64,000 nt of DNA. Origin: Sandaracinobacteroides sayramensis. GTDB taxonomy: Bacteria; Pseudomonadota; Alphaproteobacteria; Sphingomonadales; Sphingomonadaceae. Location: positions 75,092-139,091 of the forward strand of contig NZ_JAKLSQ010000007.1 of assembly GCF_022014495.1 (NCBI RefSeq), read 5' to 3'. A model generated the notes under the pieces. That model had not been told where the DNA came from, made no database searches, and saw nothing but the letters and a program-made list of their open reading frames with translations. Shown piece by piece: positions 7,953 through 16,126 of the stretch (positions are counted from its first letter, which is position 1; the number at the start of each line of letters is the position of its first letter). Position numbers and translations under genes: made by a program.

Positions 7953-10359
7953 CCTCCTGGCCGCCACAGCCCTGCTTCTTGCCCCGCCGGTTCTCGCCCA
8001 GGAACCGGCGGTTCCGATTGATATTCCCAAAAGCCGGCTGGCCGAGGCGATCCGCAGGCTGGGGGACCAGAGCGGGGTGAGCGTCGGCTTCCACGACGCT
8101 TCGCTGCAAGGGCTGAAGGTGAAGGCGGTGCGCGGCCGCTACACGCCGGAGCAGGCGCTCGACGCCATGCTGCGCGAAAGTGGCGCCCGCGCCCGCCGCG
8201 TGGCGCCCGGCGCCTGGCTGGTGGAAAAAGCGCCCCGCGCGCCGGTCACCGTCCCACCGCCGGCTGCCGCCGCCCCGCCGCCGCCCGAGCCCGAAATCCT
8301 GGTGACCGGCACCAAGCGCGCCGTTCCCATCGGCTTCTATCCCGGCGGAATCCAGATCATCGACGGCGAGCGCCTGACGATCGCCGACGGCGCGCGCGGC
8401 TCCGATGCGATCGAGGCGCGCGCGGCCAGCGTCGCCACCACGCATCTGGGGCCGGGGCGCAACAAGCTGTTCATCCGGGGCGTCGCCGATTCCAGCTTCG
8501 TCGGCCCCACGCAGGCGACGGTCGGCCAATATTGGGGCAACAGCCGCATCTCCTACAGCGCGCCGGACCCGAGCCTGCGGCTTTACGACGTCGGCCGGAT
8601 CGAAGTGCTGGAGGGGCCGCAGGGCACGCTCTACGGCGCCGGATCGCTGGGCGGCGTGGTGCGGGTGGTGCCGCGCGAGCCCGATCTCAGGTCGACAGGC
8701 GGAACAGCGTGGGTGGGGGCGCAGACGGTCGCGCATGGACAGCCCGGCGGCGATGCCGGCGCGATCCTCAACCTGCCGCTCTCCGAAGGCCGCCTCGCTC
8801 TGCGCGCGCTCGCCTTCGGCGCCATCGACGGCGGCTACATCGACGACAAGGGGCGCGACCTCAAGGATGTGAACGAGGTGCGCACCTATGGCGGCCGCGC
8901 CGCGCTGCGCTTCGAGCCGGGCGACGGCTGGTCGGTGAACCTGAGCGCGGTCGGCCAGCATATCGCCGGGGCGGACAGCCAATATGCCGAACGCGATGGC
9001 GACGGGCTCAGCCGCTCCAGCCGCCACGCCCAGCCGCATGGAAACGACTTCTGGCTGGCCGACCTGGTGGTTCGCAAGCAATGGGACGAGCTGGAGCTGA
9101 CATCCTCCTTCGGCTACGCGCGGCAGAATGTGTTCGAGCGGTTCGAAGGCCCGCCGCTGGTCGTCGTCGCCGCCAGCGATTCCACGAAAGCCGCGCTCGC
9201 CGATCCGGAGCTGGAGCCGAGCCGGGAAGCGATGGCGGCGCGCTTTTCGCAGCGGGACCGGATCTCGATGCTGTCGGCCGAGACGCGCCTTTCCCGCCGC
9301 GGCCCCAACGGCACCGGCTGGCTGATCGGCGCCAGCCTGCTGCACAATGTGGCCGCCGTCTCCCGGCAGATGCAGACCGACATGATGCGCCTGCCGCTGA
9401 CCGGGGTCCACAACAAGGTCGACGAATATACGCTCTACGGCGATGCCGCGTTCGAGCCGGCGGCCGATCTGGTGCTCACCTTCGGCGGCCGGCTGGCGCA
9501 TGCCCGGCTTTCCGGCCAGTCGCGCGACACCCTGCCGGTGATGGCCCTGCGCATGGACCCGGAAGCCGCGAGCAGCCGCACTGAAACCCGCTTCCTGCCT
9601 TCCTTCGCCGCCGCCTGGCGGCCGGCGAACGACCTCACGCTGTTCGCGCGCTACCAGCAGGGCTTCCGCCCCGGCGGGATCGTGGTGCGGCGCGATTTCA
9701 TCCAGCGCTTCGACGGCGACCGCCTGCAATCGATCGAAGGCGGCGCGCGCTATGGCGACGAGCGTCTGGATATCTCGGTCAGCCTTTCCTGGACCCGCTG
9801 GCACGACATCCAGGCCGATCTGGTGGACGGCTTCGGCTTCCCGACCACCTTCAACATCGGCGACGGGCGGGTCCGCTCGGTCGGCTTCTTCGCCGGCTGG
9901 CGGCCGCTGCCGGGGCTGGAACTGGATGCGGCGCTCTATCTGAACGACAGCCATGTCACTTCCTATGTCTCGGCGCTTTCGGGGGCGGAAACCGCCGTGC
10001 CGCAGGATTTCGACCGCCTGCCCAACGTCGCGGACGCGACGGGCCGCCTGGGCTTCAGCTATCAGACGGCGATGACCGCCTCGCTGGATTTCGCCGCCAG
10101 CGGCTATGGCCGCTATGTCGGCAAATCCACCCTGGGCGTCGGGCCGATCCTGGGCCAGCTGCAGGGCAATTATCTCGACACCGGGCTGGAATTCCGAATC
10201 TCGGGCGAACGGCATGCGCTCAGCCTCTCGGTCACCAACATCCTCGATTCACGCGGCAACCGCTTCGCGCTGGGCTCTCCCTTCCTGGTGCGGGACCATA
10301 ACCAGATCACGCCGCTGCAGCCCCGCCGGATCCGGCTGGGGCTGGAAACCAGCTTCTGA
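7936..10359 (+). CDS. TonB-dependent receptor with N-terminal STN signalling domain
   Basis: Outer-membrane transducer/receptor of 807 residues. Signal peptide MPCRNSLLAATALLLAPPVLAQ; STN domain about residues 25-95 (IDIPKSRLAEAIRRLGDQSG); proline-rich linker; TonB box region EILVTGTK; plug domain with LYGAGSLGGVVRVVPREP; C-terminal barrel ending in LRLGLETSF-type aromatic Phe (last residue F). The STN domain and the upstream sigma/FecR genes show a FecA-like system. The plug resembles sphingomonad receptors for plant or aromatic compounds as much as siderophore receptors, so the ligand is unknown. Confidence 0.92.
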   Translation: MPCRNSLLAATALLLAPPVLAQEPAVPIDIPKSRLAEAIRRLGDQSGVSVGFHDASLQGLKVKAVRGRYTPEQALDAMLRESGARARRVAPGAWLVEKAPRAPVTVPPPAAAAPPPPEPEILVTGTKRAVPIGFYPGGIQIIDGERLTIADGARGSDAIEARAASVATTHLGPGRNKLFIRGVADSSFVGPTQATVGQYWGNSRISYSAPDPSLRLYDVGRIEVLEGPQGTLYGAGSLGGVVRVVPREPDLRSTGGTAWVGAQTVAHGQPGGDAGAILNLPLSEGRLALRALAFGAIDGGYIDDKGRDLKDVNEVRTYGGRAALRFEPGDGWSVNLSAVGQHIAGADSQYAERDGDGLSRSSRHAQPHGNDFWLADLVVRKQWDELELTSSFGYARQNVFERFEGPPLVVVAASDSTKAALADPELEPSREAMAARFSQRDRISMLSAETRLSRRGPNGTGWLIGASLLHNVAAVSRQMQTDMMRLPLTGVHNKVDEYTLYGDAAFEPAADLVLTFGGRLAHARLSGQSRDTLPVMALRMDPEAASSRTETRFLPSFAAAWRPANDLTLFARYQQGFRPGGIVVRRDFIQRFDGDRLQSIEGGARYGDERLDISVSLSWTRWHDIQADLVDGFGFPTTFNIGDGRVRSVGFFAGWRPLPGLELDAALYLNDSHVTSYVSALSGAETAVPQDFDRLPNVADATGRLGFSYQTAMTASLDFAASGYGRYVGKSTLGVGPILGQLQGNYLDTGLEFRISGERHALSLSVTNILDSRGNRFALGSPFLVRDHNQITPLQPRRIRLGLETSF

Positions 10360-10496
10360 TCGGTCACGTCCGGCAGAAGAAATCGACGGCGCCGACCTGC
10401 GGAATTCCGAGACAGACCCTTACTGGGCCGGCACAGGGGAATCCCGCCTTGCATCTGCCGGCCGCCTGAAAAAGCAGGATTCGACGGAAATGGAAA
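10360..10496. other. Gap between TonB receptor and tRNA-Val
   Basis: 137 bases with no gene or clear hairpin seen. Confidence 0.5.
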
Positions 10497-10571
10497 TGGT
10501 GGGCGCGGCAAGGATTGAACTTGCGACCACTGCGATGTCAACACAGTGCTCTACCACTGAGCTACGCGCCC
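10497..10571 (-). tRNA. tRNA-Val (anticodon GAC), CCA encoded
   Basis: The minus strand folds as a full cloverleaf: acceptor GGGCGCG pairing with CGCGCCC, D stem GCTC/GAGC, anticodon stem CTGTG/CGCAG with loop TTGACAT (GAC anticodon, reads GTC and GTT), T stem GCAAG/CTTGC with loop TTCAATC, discriminator A followed by genomic CCA. The 5' end is at 10571. No integrase or duplicated 3' end is near, so there is no sign that it serves as an attachment site. Confidence 0.95.
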
Positions 10572-10645
10572 ACACTTGGCCGATGCAAAGGCATCGGGGA
10601 GGCGGCCATAGCCGTGCCGGCCCGAAAGGGCAAGCCCCCGGCCGC

Positions 10646-11326
10646 TCAGTCGAGCGCGGCCGGGGCGACCGTCCTGAAATGCGCCGGCGGCGTCATCCCC
10701 ATGGTGAGATAGAGGCGCGCCAGATCGTCGAACTTCATCTCCGGGATGGGATGCACCTTGTGCGCCGCCACCAGCAGCAGCGCGCCGCCGATCGGCACCG
10801 GCGCCGTCGGGATCAGCACCAGCCGCGCCGGGCCGCCGCCGACGTCATAGGTCTCCGCCGAGGCTAGAAAAGCGATGGTCTCCACGCCGCCGCCGAACTC
10901 CACCCGGCAGACCCCCATCGACTGCATCTCCTCCGCCTTGCCGCCGCCCATCGAGCGCAGAAGCTGCGCCACCGGCCGATAGACATTGCCCAGGAGTGGA
11001 ATGCGGCCGACCATCCCGTCGACCCACTCCTCCAGCGCCTTCTTCGCCCGGTCCTGCACCAGAAAGCCCAAAGCCGTCACGAAGGCGCCCACCAGCAGCA
11101 CGCCGATCGCGAAGGAGAAGAGCGGATGCGCCCGCTCGCCCGCGAACAGGCGGCCGCCGGCGGTCAGCACATGGCCCACCAGCGAATCCGGGCCGACGAA
11201 GCCGATGAGCTGGGAGAACACCCAGGCCAGCACGATCGCCGTCAGCAGCAGCGGTCCCAGAAAGGCGAGGCCGGTGAGGAAAGCCCGGGTTATCGTCCCG
11301 AAGGTGTAGACCCGGGGCAGCTTCAT
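10646..11326 (-). CDS. DUF502 family membrane protein
   Basis: Protein of 226 residues with two N-terminal membrane helices (about 15-37 [21 protein letters not shown] and 67-90 [21 protein letters not shown]), then the conserved DUF502 core around [15 protein letters not shown] and a C-terminal segment with [15 protein letters not shown]. The biochemical role of DUF502 proteins in bacteria is not established; plant relatives (COV1/LCV) act in trafficking. The ATG overlaps the leuB stop as ATGA, so it is cotranslated with leuB. The open frame reaches further upstream only through leuB. Confidence 0.85.
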   Translation of the reverse strand: MKLPRVYTFGTITRAFLTGLAFLGPLLLTAIVLAWVFSQLIGFVGPDSLVGHVLTAGGRLFAGERAHPLFSFAIGVLLVGAFVTALGFLVQDRAKKALEEWVDGMVGRIPLLGNVYRPVAQLLRSMGGGKAEEMQSMGVCRVEFGGGVETIAFLASAETYDVGGGPARLVLIPTAPVPIGGALLLVAAHKVHPIPEMKFDDLARLYLTMGMTPPAHFRTVAPAALD

Positions 11327-12381
11327 GCCAGCCGCGCGAGGATGGCGTCGCCCATCTCGCGGGTGGAAAGCCGGCCGCCGAGATCGGCCGTGCGGGCGCC
11401 GGAGTCCAGCGCCGCCTCCACCGCCGCTTCCAGCCTGTCGGCCGCTTCCGGCGCGCCCAGCGAATGGCGGAGCGCCATCGCCAGGCTGAGGATCGAGGCG
11501 CAGGGGTTGGCGACGCCCTGCCCGGCGATGTCGGGCGCGGAGCCATGGATCGGCTCGTAGAGGCCGGGCCTGCACTTTTCGCCCAGCGCCGCGGACGGCA
11601 GCATGCCGAGCGATCCCGTCGACATGGCGGCGAGATCGGATAGCAGGTCGCCGAACAGATTGTCGGTCAGGATGATGTCGAACTGCTTTGGCGCCTTCAC
11701 CAGCTGCATGGCGCAATTGTCGGCATACATATGGGTGAGCGCCACATCGGCATAGCTTTCGTCGCGCAGCTTCTGCACTTCCTCGCGCCAGAGCACGCCC
11801 GATTCCATCACATTGGCCTTCTCCACCGAGCAGACCTTGCCGCCCCGCGCCCGCGCCAGTTCGAAGGCGGTGGTGGCCACGCGGCGGATTTCATGCGTGG
11901 TGTAGCTTTGCGTGTTGAAGCCGCGCCGCTCGCCATTGGGCAGGGTCTCGATCCCGCGCGGCTGGCCGAAATAGACGCCGCCCACGAGTTCCCGCACGAA
12001 GAGGATGTCGATCCCCTCGATCACCTCCGGCTTCAGCGTGGAGGCGCTGGCGAGCGCCGCGAAGCAGCGCGCCGGACGCAGATTGGCATAGACCGCCATC
12101 GCCTCGCGCAGCTTCAGCAGGCCGGCCTCGGGGCGCTTGTCGTAAGCGGTGTCCGCCCATTTCGGGCCGCCGACCGCCCCCATCAGCACGGCCGTGCTGG
12201 AAAGCGCCCGGTCCAGAACCGCGTCCGTCAGCGGCACGCCATGGGAGTCGATCGAAGCGCCGCCGAAAGCGCCTTCGGTGATTTCAAGGCCGGGCAGCGC
12301 CAGCGCATCGAGGATCCGACGGCTTTGCGCCGTCACTTCGGGGCCGATGCCGTCGCCGGGGAGGAGGAGCAGGGTGGACAT
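11323..12381 (-). CDS. leuB: 3-isopropylmalate dehydrogenase
   Basis: Leucine biosynthesis: oxidises and decarboxylates 3-isopropylmalate to 2-oxoisocaproate with NAD and Mg. About 352 residues. Visible family signatures: N-terminal [24 protein letters not shown] (substrate-binding region), and [26 protein letters not shown] (metal-binding aspartates, about 230-255), and C-terminal [19 protein letters not shown] for NAD specificity. I take the start as [11 protein letters not shown] at 12381; five more residues are possible upstream. leuD lies just upstream on the same strand. Confidence 0.95.
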   Translation of the reverse strand: MSTLLLLPGDGIGPEVTAQSRRILDALALPGLEITEGAFGGASIDSHGVPLTDAVLDRALSSTAVLMGAVGGPKWADTAYDKRPEAGLLKLREAMAVYANLRPARCFAALASASTLKPEVIEGIDILFVRELVGGVYFGQPRGIETLPNGERRGFNTQSYTTHEIRRVATTAFELARARGGKVCSVEKANVMESGVLWREEVQKLRDESYADVALTHMYADNCAMQLVKAPKQFDIILTDNLFGDLLSDLAAMSTGSLGMLPSAALGEKCRPGLYEPIHGSAPDIAGQGVANPCASILSLAMALRHSLGAPEAADRLEAAVEAALDSGARTADLGGRLSTREMGDAILARLA

Positions 12382-12420
12382 GGCGCCTGCCATAAGCGGC
12401 CGCGCCGCAAATGCAAACCG

Positions 12421-13020
12421 TCAGCGGCCGGCGGCGCCCGCGATCCAGGGGCGTTCGCTCTGCAGCCGGCTTTCATAGGCGGCGATCTCGGGCGCCATCG
12501 CTTCCGTCAGGCCGATCTCGTCCAGCCCGTTCAGCAGGCAATGCTTGCGGAACGGGTCGATCGGGAATTCGAAACGGTCCTGATAGGGGGTGGTCACCAC
12601 CTGATTCTCCAGGTCCACGGTGATCGGCTGACCTTCGGCCGCCACCTGCATCAGCCGGTCCACCTGCTCCTGCGGCAGCTTCACCAGCAGCAGGCCGTTC
12701 TTGAAGCTGTTGCCCGAGAAGATGTCGGCGAAGCTGGGGCCGATGATGGCGCGGAAGCCCAGGTCCATCAGCGCCCAGGGGGCATGTTCGCGGCTGGAGC
12801 CGCAGCCGAAATTGTCGCCGACGATCAGGATCGGCGCGCCCTTGTTCTCCGGCCGGTCGAAGAGATTGTCGGGATTCTCGCGAATCGCCGCGAAGGCGCC
12901 ACGGCCCAGACCATCGCGGGTGACGGCCTTCAGGAAGCGCGAGGGGATGATGACGTCGGTGTCGACATTGGCGGCGCCGAACGGCACCGCGCGGCCGGAA
13001 AGGGTGGAGACGGGCTGCAT
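12421..13020 (-). CDS. leuD: 3-isopropylmalate dehydratase small subunit
   Basis: Swivel-domain subunit of isopropylmalate isomerase, 199 residues, the normal length. Signatures: [14 protein letters not shown] (about 18-31), [15 protein letters not shown] (about 68-82) and [18 protein letters not shown] near the C-terminus. The start [15 protein letters not shown] at 13020 fits the family; the frame further upstream is intergenic. The large subunit gene leuC is not in the window. It is followed after 39 bases by leuB, so leucine biosynthesis is partly grouped here. Confidence 0.95.
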   Translation of the reverse strand: MQPVSTLSGRAVPFGAANVDTDVIIPSRFLKAVTRDGLGRGAFAAIRENPDNLFDRPENKGAPILIVGDNFGCGSSREHAPWALMDLGFRAIIGPSFADIFSGNSFKNGLLLVKLPQEQVDRLMQVAAEGQPITVDLENQVVTTPYQDRFEFPIDPFRKHCLLNGLDEIGLTEAMAPEIAAYESRLQSERPWIAGAAGR

Positions 13021-13085
13021 GATGCGCCCGCCTCTAGACCGGGAAACCGCCGGATGCCAGCCTCTCCGGCCGGCCAGCCGGCCGA

Positions 13086-13637
13086 TTACTCGGCAGCCTT
13101 GGCTTCCTTGCTGGCCTTGTAGCGCTCGACCGCCGCGACCAGCAGCGCCTCGGCGCCCGCCACGTCGACGATTCGGCCGAACTTCGCCCACTTGCCCTTT
13201 TCCAGATCCTTGTAGTGCTGGAAGAAATGCCCGATCTGCTCGATCAGCACCGGCGGCAGGTCGGTGTAGTTCTTCACATTGGAATAGAAGGGGTGGAGCT
13301 TGTCCACCGGCACGGCCAGCAGCTTCTCGTCGCCGCCCGATTCGTCTTCCATCAGGATCGCACCCACCGGCCGCACGCGGATCACCGCGCCCGGCACCAC
13401 GGCGTGCGGGCCGATGACGATGATGTCGATCGGGTCGCCATCGTCCGACAGGGTGTGCGGCACGAAGCCGTAATTGCCCGGATAATACATCGCCGTGTGC
13501 AGGAAGCGGTCGACGAACATGGCGCCGGACTTCTTCTCCAGCTCATATTTCACCGGCACGCCCCCCATCGGAATCTCGATGATGGCGTAGAGGTCCTTGG
13601 GCGGATTTTCCCCGGTCGGGATCTGGCTGATATCCAT
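13086..13637 (-). CDS. ppa: Inorganic pyrophosphatase (family I)
   Basis: Cytoplasmic enzyme that hydrolyses pyrophosphate; 183 residues, typical of bacterial family I. Metal- and phosphate-binding motifs are present: [12 protein letters not shown] (about 21-32), [25 protein letters not shown] (about 51-75, containing the D-G-D-P-I-D signature) and KNYTDLPP near residue 124. Gap of 65 bases to leuD. No unusual feature. Confidence 0.97.
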   Translation of the reverse strand: MDISQIPTGENPPKDLYAIIEIPMGGVPVKYELEKKSGAMFVDRFLHTAMYYPGNYGFVPHTLSDDGDPIDIIVIGPHAVVPGAVIRVRPVGAILMEDESGGDEKLLAVPVDKLHPFYSNVKNYTDLPPVLIEQIGHFFQHYKDLEKGKWAKFGRIVDVAGAEALLVAAVERYKASKEAKAAE

Positions 13638-13687
13638 GTCCGGGGGCCATGATGGCGCGAGGCCGATCCGTCAAGCCAGACAAACGG

Positions 13688-13720
13688 CATGGCTTATGCC
13701 CATGGCGGGCATGAGCCATG
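13688..13720 (-). terminator. Hairpin between M56 gene and ppa
   Basis: Near-perfect inverted repeat, CATGGCTTATGCCC pairing with GGGCATGAGCCATG (one mismatch) around a 5-base loop. It lies just past the stop of the M56 gene and before ppa on the same strand. Only a weak T-rich stretch follows on the minus strand, so factor-independent termination is plausible but unproven. Confidence 0.5.
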
Positions 13721-13752
13721 CGTTCAAAGAAAAACAGGCGTTCGGCGGAAAA

Positions 13753-15504
13753 TCAGCCCGCCACCCGATCGGACAGACCCGACACCCGCAGCTCCGCCAG
13801 CTCGTCGGCGCAGCCGGCCAGCCCCTTCCTGTGCGCGTCGCGGGCGAATTCCACCGTCACGCCCACCGCGCGCAGCTGGACCAGCTCGTCGACGCTGAGC
13901 TTCTGGAAACCCGCCGCCGCAAGGCCGCGAATATATCCGGGCGTCACGCCCATCGCGATCAACTCGTGCAGCTCGTCGAGCGAGATGCCGGGGTAGCCGG
14001 CCGCCACGATACCCCGCACAAAGCCGGGGCTCAGCCCCATCGCCTTCATCTCCACCGCATCGTCGGCGCTGATCCGGGGAACCCCGAAGGCCAGCGCCAT
14101 CTGCGCGAGATAGGCCGGCGTCACCCCCATGGCCCACAGCGCGGGATCCTGCATCGCCTGCTGCCGCACCACGACCCGCACCTGCGGGCGAGGCGGGATC
14201 GGCGGCCGGGGCGGTGCCGCCACGTCCCAGGCGTCCGGCACATCGGCGGCCATATCCGCAGGCGGCGCCGGGGGCACGGGCGGGGGCGGGGCGATGGCGG
14301 CTGCGGGAACCGCCACGGGTGGCGAGGCGGGAGCCGGAGTTTCGGGTTCCGGCCATGCCACGGCGACATCGGCGACCAGCGCCGGCTCTTCCGTCTCCAC
14401 CAGTTGGTCGGCGAAGACGACCGGGGCCACCACATCTTCGGGCTGCGGCACCGCCTCCACCGGCGCAAGCGCCTGAACCGGCGGAACGCCCGGCCTTGCC
14501 GCGACAGCGGGCGCCGGCACGATCTGCAGCATCGCCAGCGAAACCGCGCCCGCGAACACCGCCAGTCCGGCCAGCACCGTCCAGAGCGAGCCGGACAGGC
14601 GGTTGCGGGCGCCATCGTCCAATATGCGGTGTATGCGGCGGCCGAGGCCGCTGGAGGCGACCATCGGCGTGGCGGGCAAGGCGTTGCACGGCGGCAAGGC
14701 GACCGCGCTCAGCAGCGCCTGCGCATAGCTGCCCGGGTCCAGCCGCCTGACCGCCGTCATGTCGGCGGCCTCCTCCGATTGCTCGGCCAGCCTGCGGTCC
14801 AGCAGCCAGACCAGCGGATTGAACCAGAACAGCGCCAGCGCCAGCCGGGACAGGATCAGCATCGGCCAGTCGCCGCCGGCGATATGCGCATATTCATGCG
14901 CCAGCACCGCTTCGGCCTGCTCGTCGCGCTTCACCGTCCGCCGGTCCAGCAGGATGGCCGGGCGGCGCAGGCCCCAGCCGAGCGGCGCCGGAACATCCGC
15001 CGATTGCAGCACCCGGACAGGGCGCTTCACGCCGGTGCGGTATTTCGCCCGCTCCTCGGCCGCATCCCACAGGGGATGCACCACCGGGCTGGCGTTCCGG
15101 GTCCATTGCCGCAGCGTCCAGATGCCGGTCGCCAGATGCGACAGCACCGCCCCCACGCCCAGGCCATAGACGACCAGCAGCAGGAAGGGCCAATCGAGCA
15201 ATGCGCCGGTTTCGACGGCGGCAACGGCCATGGTTTCGTCCGCTGGCGCCAGGCGCGCGCCGACGGGCGCCAGCGCCGGAGCATGGGCGGGCGCAAGCCC
15301 GGCCAGCGCCGCCGGCTGTTCCACCTCCAGCTTCGGCCCGAAGGCCGCCGCCAGCGGCAAGGCCAGCAGCAGGAACACCGTCAGCCGCAGCAGGAACACC
15401 CGGTCCGCCGCCGAACGGTGCCGAAGCAGCAGCAGAAGCGAAAGCCCCAGCAACACGACCAGGGCGGATTTCCAGCCCATCTCCAGGAAGAAGGCGGGGG
15501 TCAT
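13753..15504 (-). CDS. M56 (BlaR1-like) membrane metallopeptidase with C-terminal tandem repeats
   Basis: Sensor-protease partner of a BlaI repressor, 583 residues. Several N-terminal membrane helices (about 10-28, 37-56, 94-115 and one after the zinc site) surround the zinc motif HEYAH (H203 to H207) with the downstream glutamate region EQSEEAADM. There is no penicillin-binding C-terminal domain as in BlaR1. Instead a Pro/Ala-rich linker leads to about four tandem repeats of 27-29 residues (MGLSPGFVRGIVAAGYPGIS, MGVTPGYIRGLAAAGFQKLS, and so on) at the C-terminus. The ATG overlaps the BlaI stop as ATGA. Stimulus unknown. Confidence 0.9.
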   Translation of the reverse strand: MTPAFFLEMGWKSALVVLLGLSLLLLLRHRSAADRVFLLRLTVFLLLALPLAAAFGPKLEVEQPAALAGLAPAHAPALAPVGARLAPADETMAVAAVETGALLDWPFLLLVVYGLGVGAVLSHLATGIWTLRQWTRNASPVVHPLWDAAEERAKYRTGVKRPVRVLQSADVPAPLGWGLRRPAILLDRRTVKRDEQAEAVLAHEYAHIAGGDWPMLILSRLALALFWFNPLVWLLDRRLAEQSEEAADMTAVRRLDPGSYAQALLSAVALPPCNALPATPMVASSGLGRRIHRILDDGARNRLSGSLWTVLAGLAVFAGAVSLAMLQIVPAPAVAARPGVPPVQALAPVEAVPQPEDVVAPVVFADQLVETEEPALVADVAVAWPEPETPAPASPPVAVPAAAIAPPPPVPPAPPADMAADVPDAWDVAAPPRPPIPPRPQVRVVVRQQAMQDPALWAMGVTPAYLAQMALAFGVPRISADDAVEMKAMGLSPGFVRGIVAAGYPGISLDELHELIAMGVTPGYIRGLAAAGFQKLSVDELVQLRAVGVTVEFARDAHRKGLAGCADELAELRVSGLSDRVAG

Positions 15505-15890
15505 GCCTGCTGCTCCGCCGCCTGGTTCTTTCTCGCTCGGTCGATCGCCTGCTGCAGGCTTTCCACTTCGTCGGGCGCCAGGCCGCGCGTCAGGCCCAGA
15601 AGCGCCGTTGCGGCGCTGGCGGCCGAGCCGTCGAAGAAGGTCTTCACCATCTGCTTCAGCGCCGATTCGCGCACATCGCTTTCGCGCGGGACGATGGCAT
15701 AGGCATAAGCGCCATCCTGTTCCCGGTGGCGGATAAGCCCCTTCGCTTCCAGTCGCGCCAGCATGGTGCGCACCGCCGAATAGCCGGGCGCATTCGCCAT
15801 GCGCTCGCGCACCTCGGCGGCCGTCGCTTCGTCGAGGCCGCACAATATCTCGAATATCTCGCGCTCTCGGCGGGGAAGGACGGGAATCAT
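15501..15890 (-). CDS. BlaI/MecI family transcriptional repressor
   Basis: Winged-helix repressor of 129 residues, the family's normal size. N-terminal motif LPRREREIFEILCGLDEATAAEV, recognition segment around YSAVRTMLARLEAKGLIRHR and a C-terminal dimerisation helix. In the family, an M56 protease cleaves the repressor on signal. A palindromic operator lies 15 bases upstream of the start, so autorepression of the blaI-M56 operon is expected. Whether beta-lactams are involved cannot be said. Confidence 0.92.
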   Translation of the reverse strand: MIPVLPRREREIFEILCGLDEATAAEVRERMANAPGYSAVRTMLARLEAKGLIRHREQDGAYAYAIVPRESDVRESALKQMVKTFFDGSAASAATALLGLTRGLAPDEVESLQQAIDRARKNQAAEQQA

Positions 15891-15904
15891 GGCATCCTCT
15901 CAAT

Positions 15905-15934
15905 GCTACATTTGTCACATGCCACAAATGTAGC
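15905..15934. promoter_or_regulatory. Palindromic BlaI-type operator
   Basis: Perfect 11-base inverted repeat, GCTACATTTGT and ACAAATGTAGC, with an 8-base spacer, directly upstream of the blaI-like gene. The TACA/TGTA ends match the known BlaI/MecI operator core. A similar half-site CTACATTCGT lies at about 15985-15994 toward the M3 peptidase gene. Confidence 0.8.
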
Positions 15935-15996
15935 AGCGGGAAAAGACCCCATTTCCCGCCGCCGGGGCGGTTTGAACGAAACGTCTACATTCGTCA

Positions 15997-16015
15997 CCCC
16001 GGGCTTGACCCGGGG
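15997..16015. repeat. REP-like short palindrome
   Basis: CCCCGGG, loop CTTGA, CCCGGGG: perfect 7-base arms, embedded in a CGTCACCCCGGGCTTGACC context. I recall similar CACCCCGGacTTGAtCCGGGG units as frequent intergenic repeats in sphingomonads and relatives; only one copy is seen in this window. Confidence 0.45.
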
Positions 16016-16126
16016 CGACGACTCGTCCTGTTCTATTCAAACTGGCCCGCCCCCCATTTCCCATGGACTGGACAAGCGCTCCCCTTTGGAGTTGAAACGC
16101 GCCATGGCTCCCACAGGAGAATTTCC

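Noticed and set aside
7897-10215. 772-codon minus-strand open frame opposite the TonB receptor
   Set aside because: Low-complexity, no motif; the receptor on the plus strand is unambiguous.
10497-10571. tRNA-Val as integration site of a genomic island
   Set aside because: No integrase, no direct repeat of the tRNA 3' end, and core genes on both sides.
13597-15702. 701-codon plus-strand open frame opposite the M56 gene
   Set aside because: Composition dominated by R/H/G/Q; it is the antisense of HEYAH protease and its linker.
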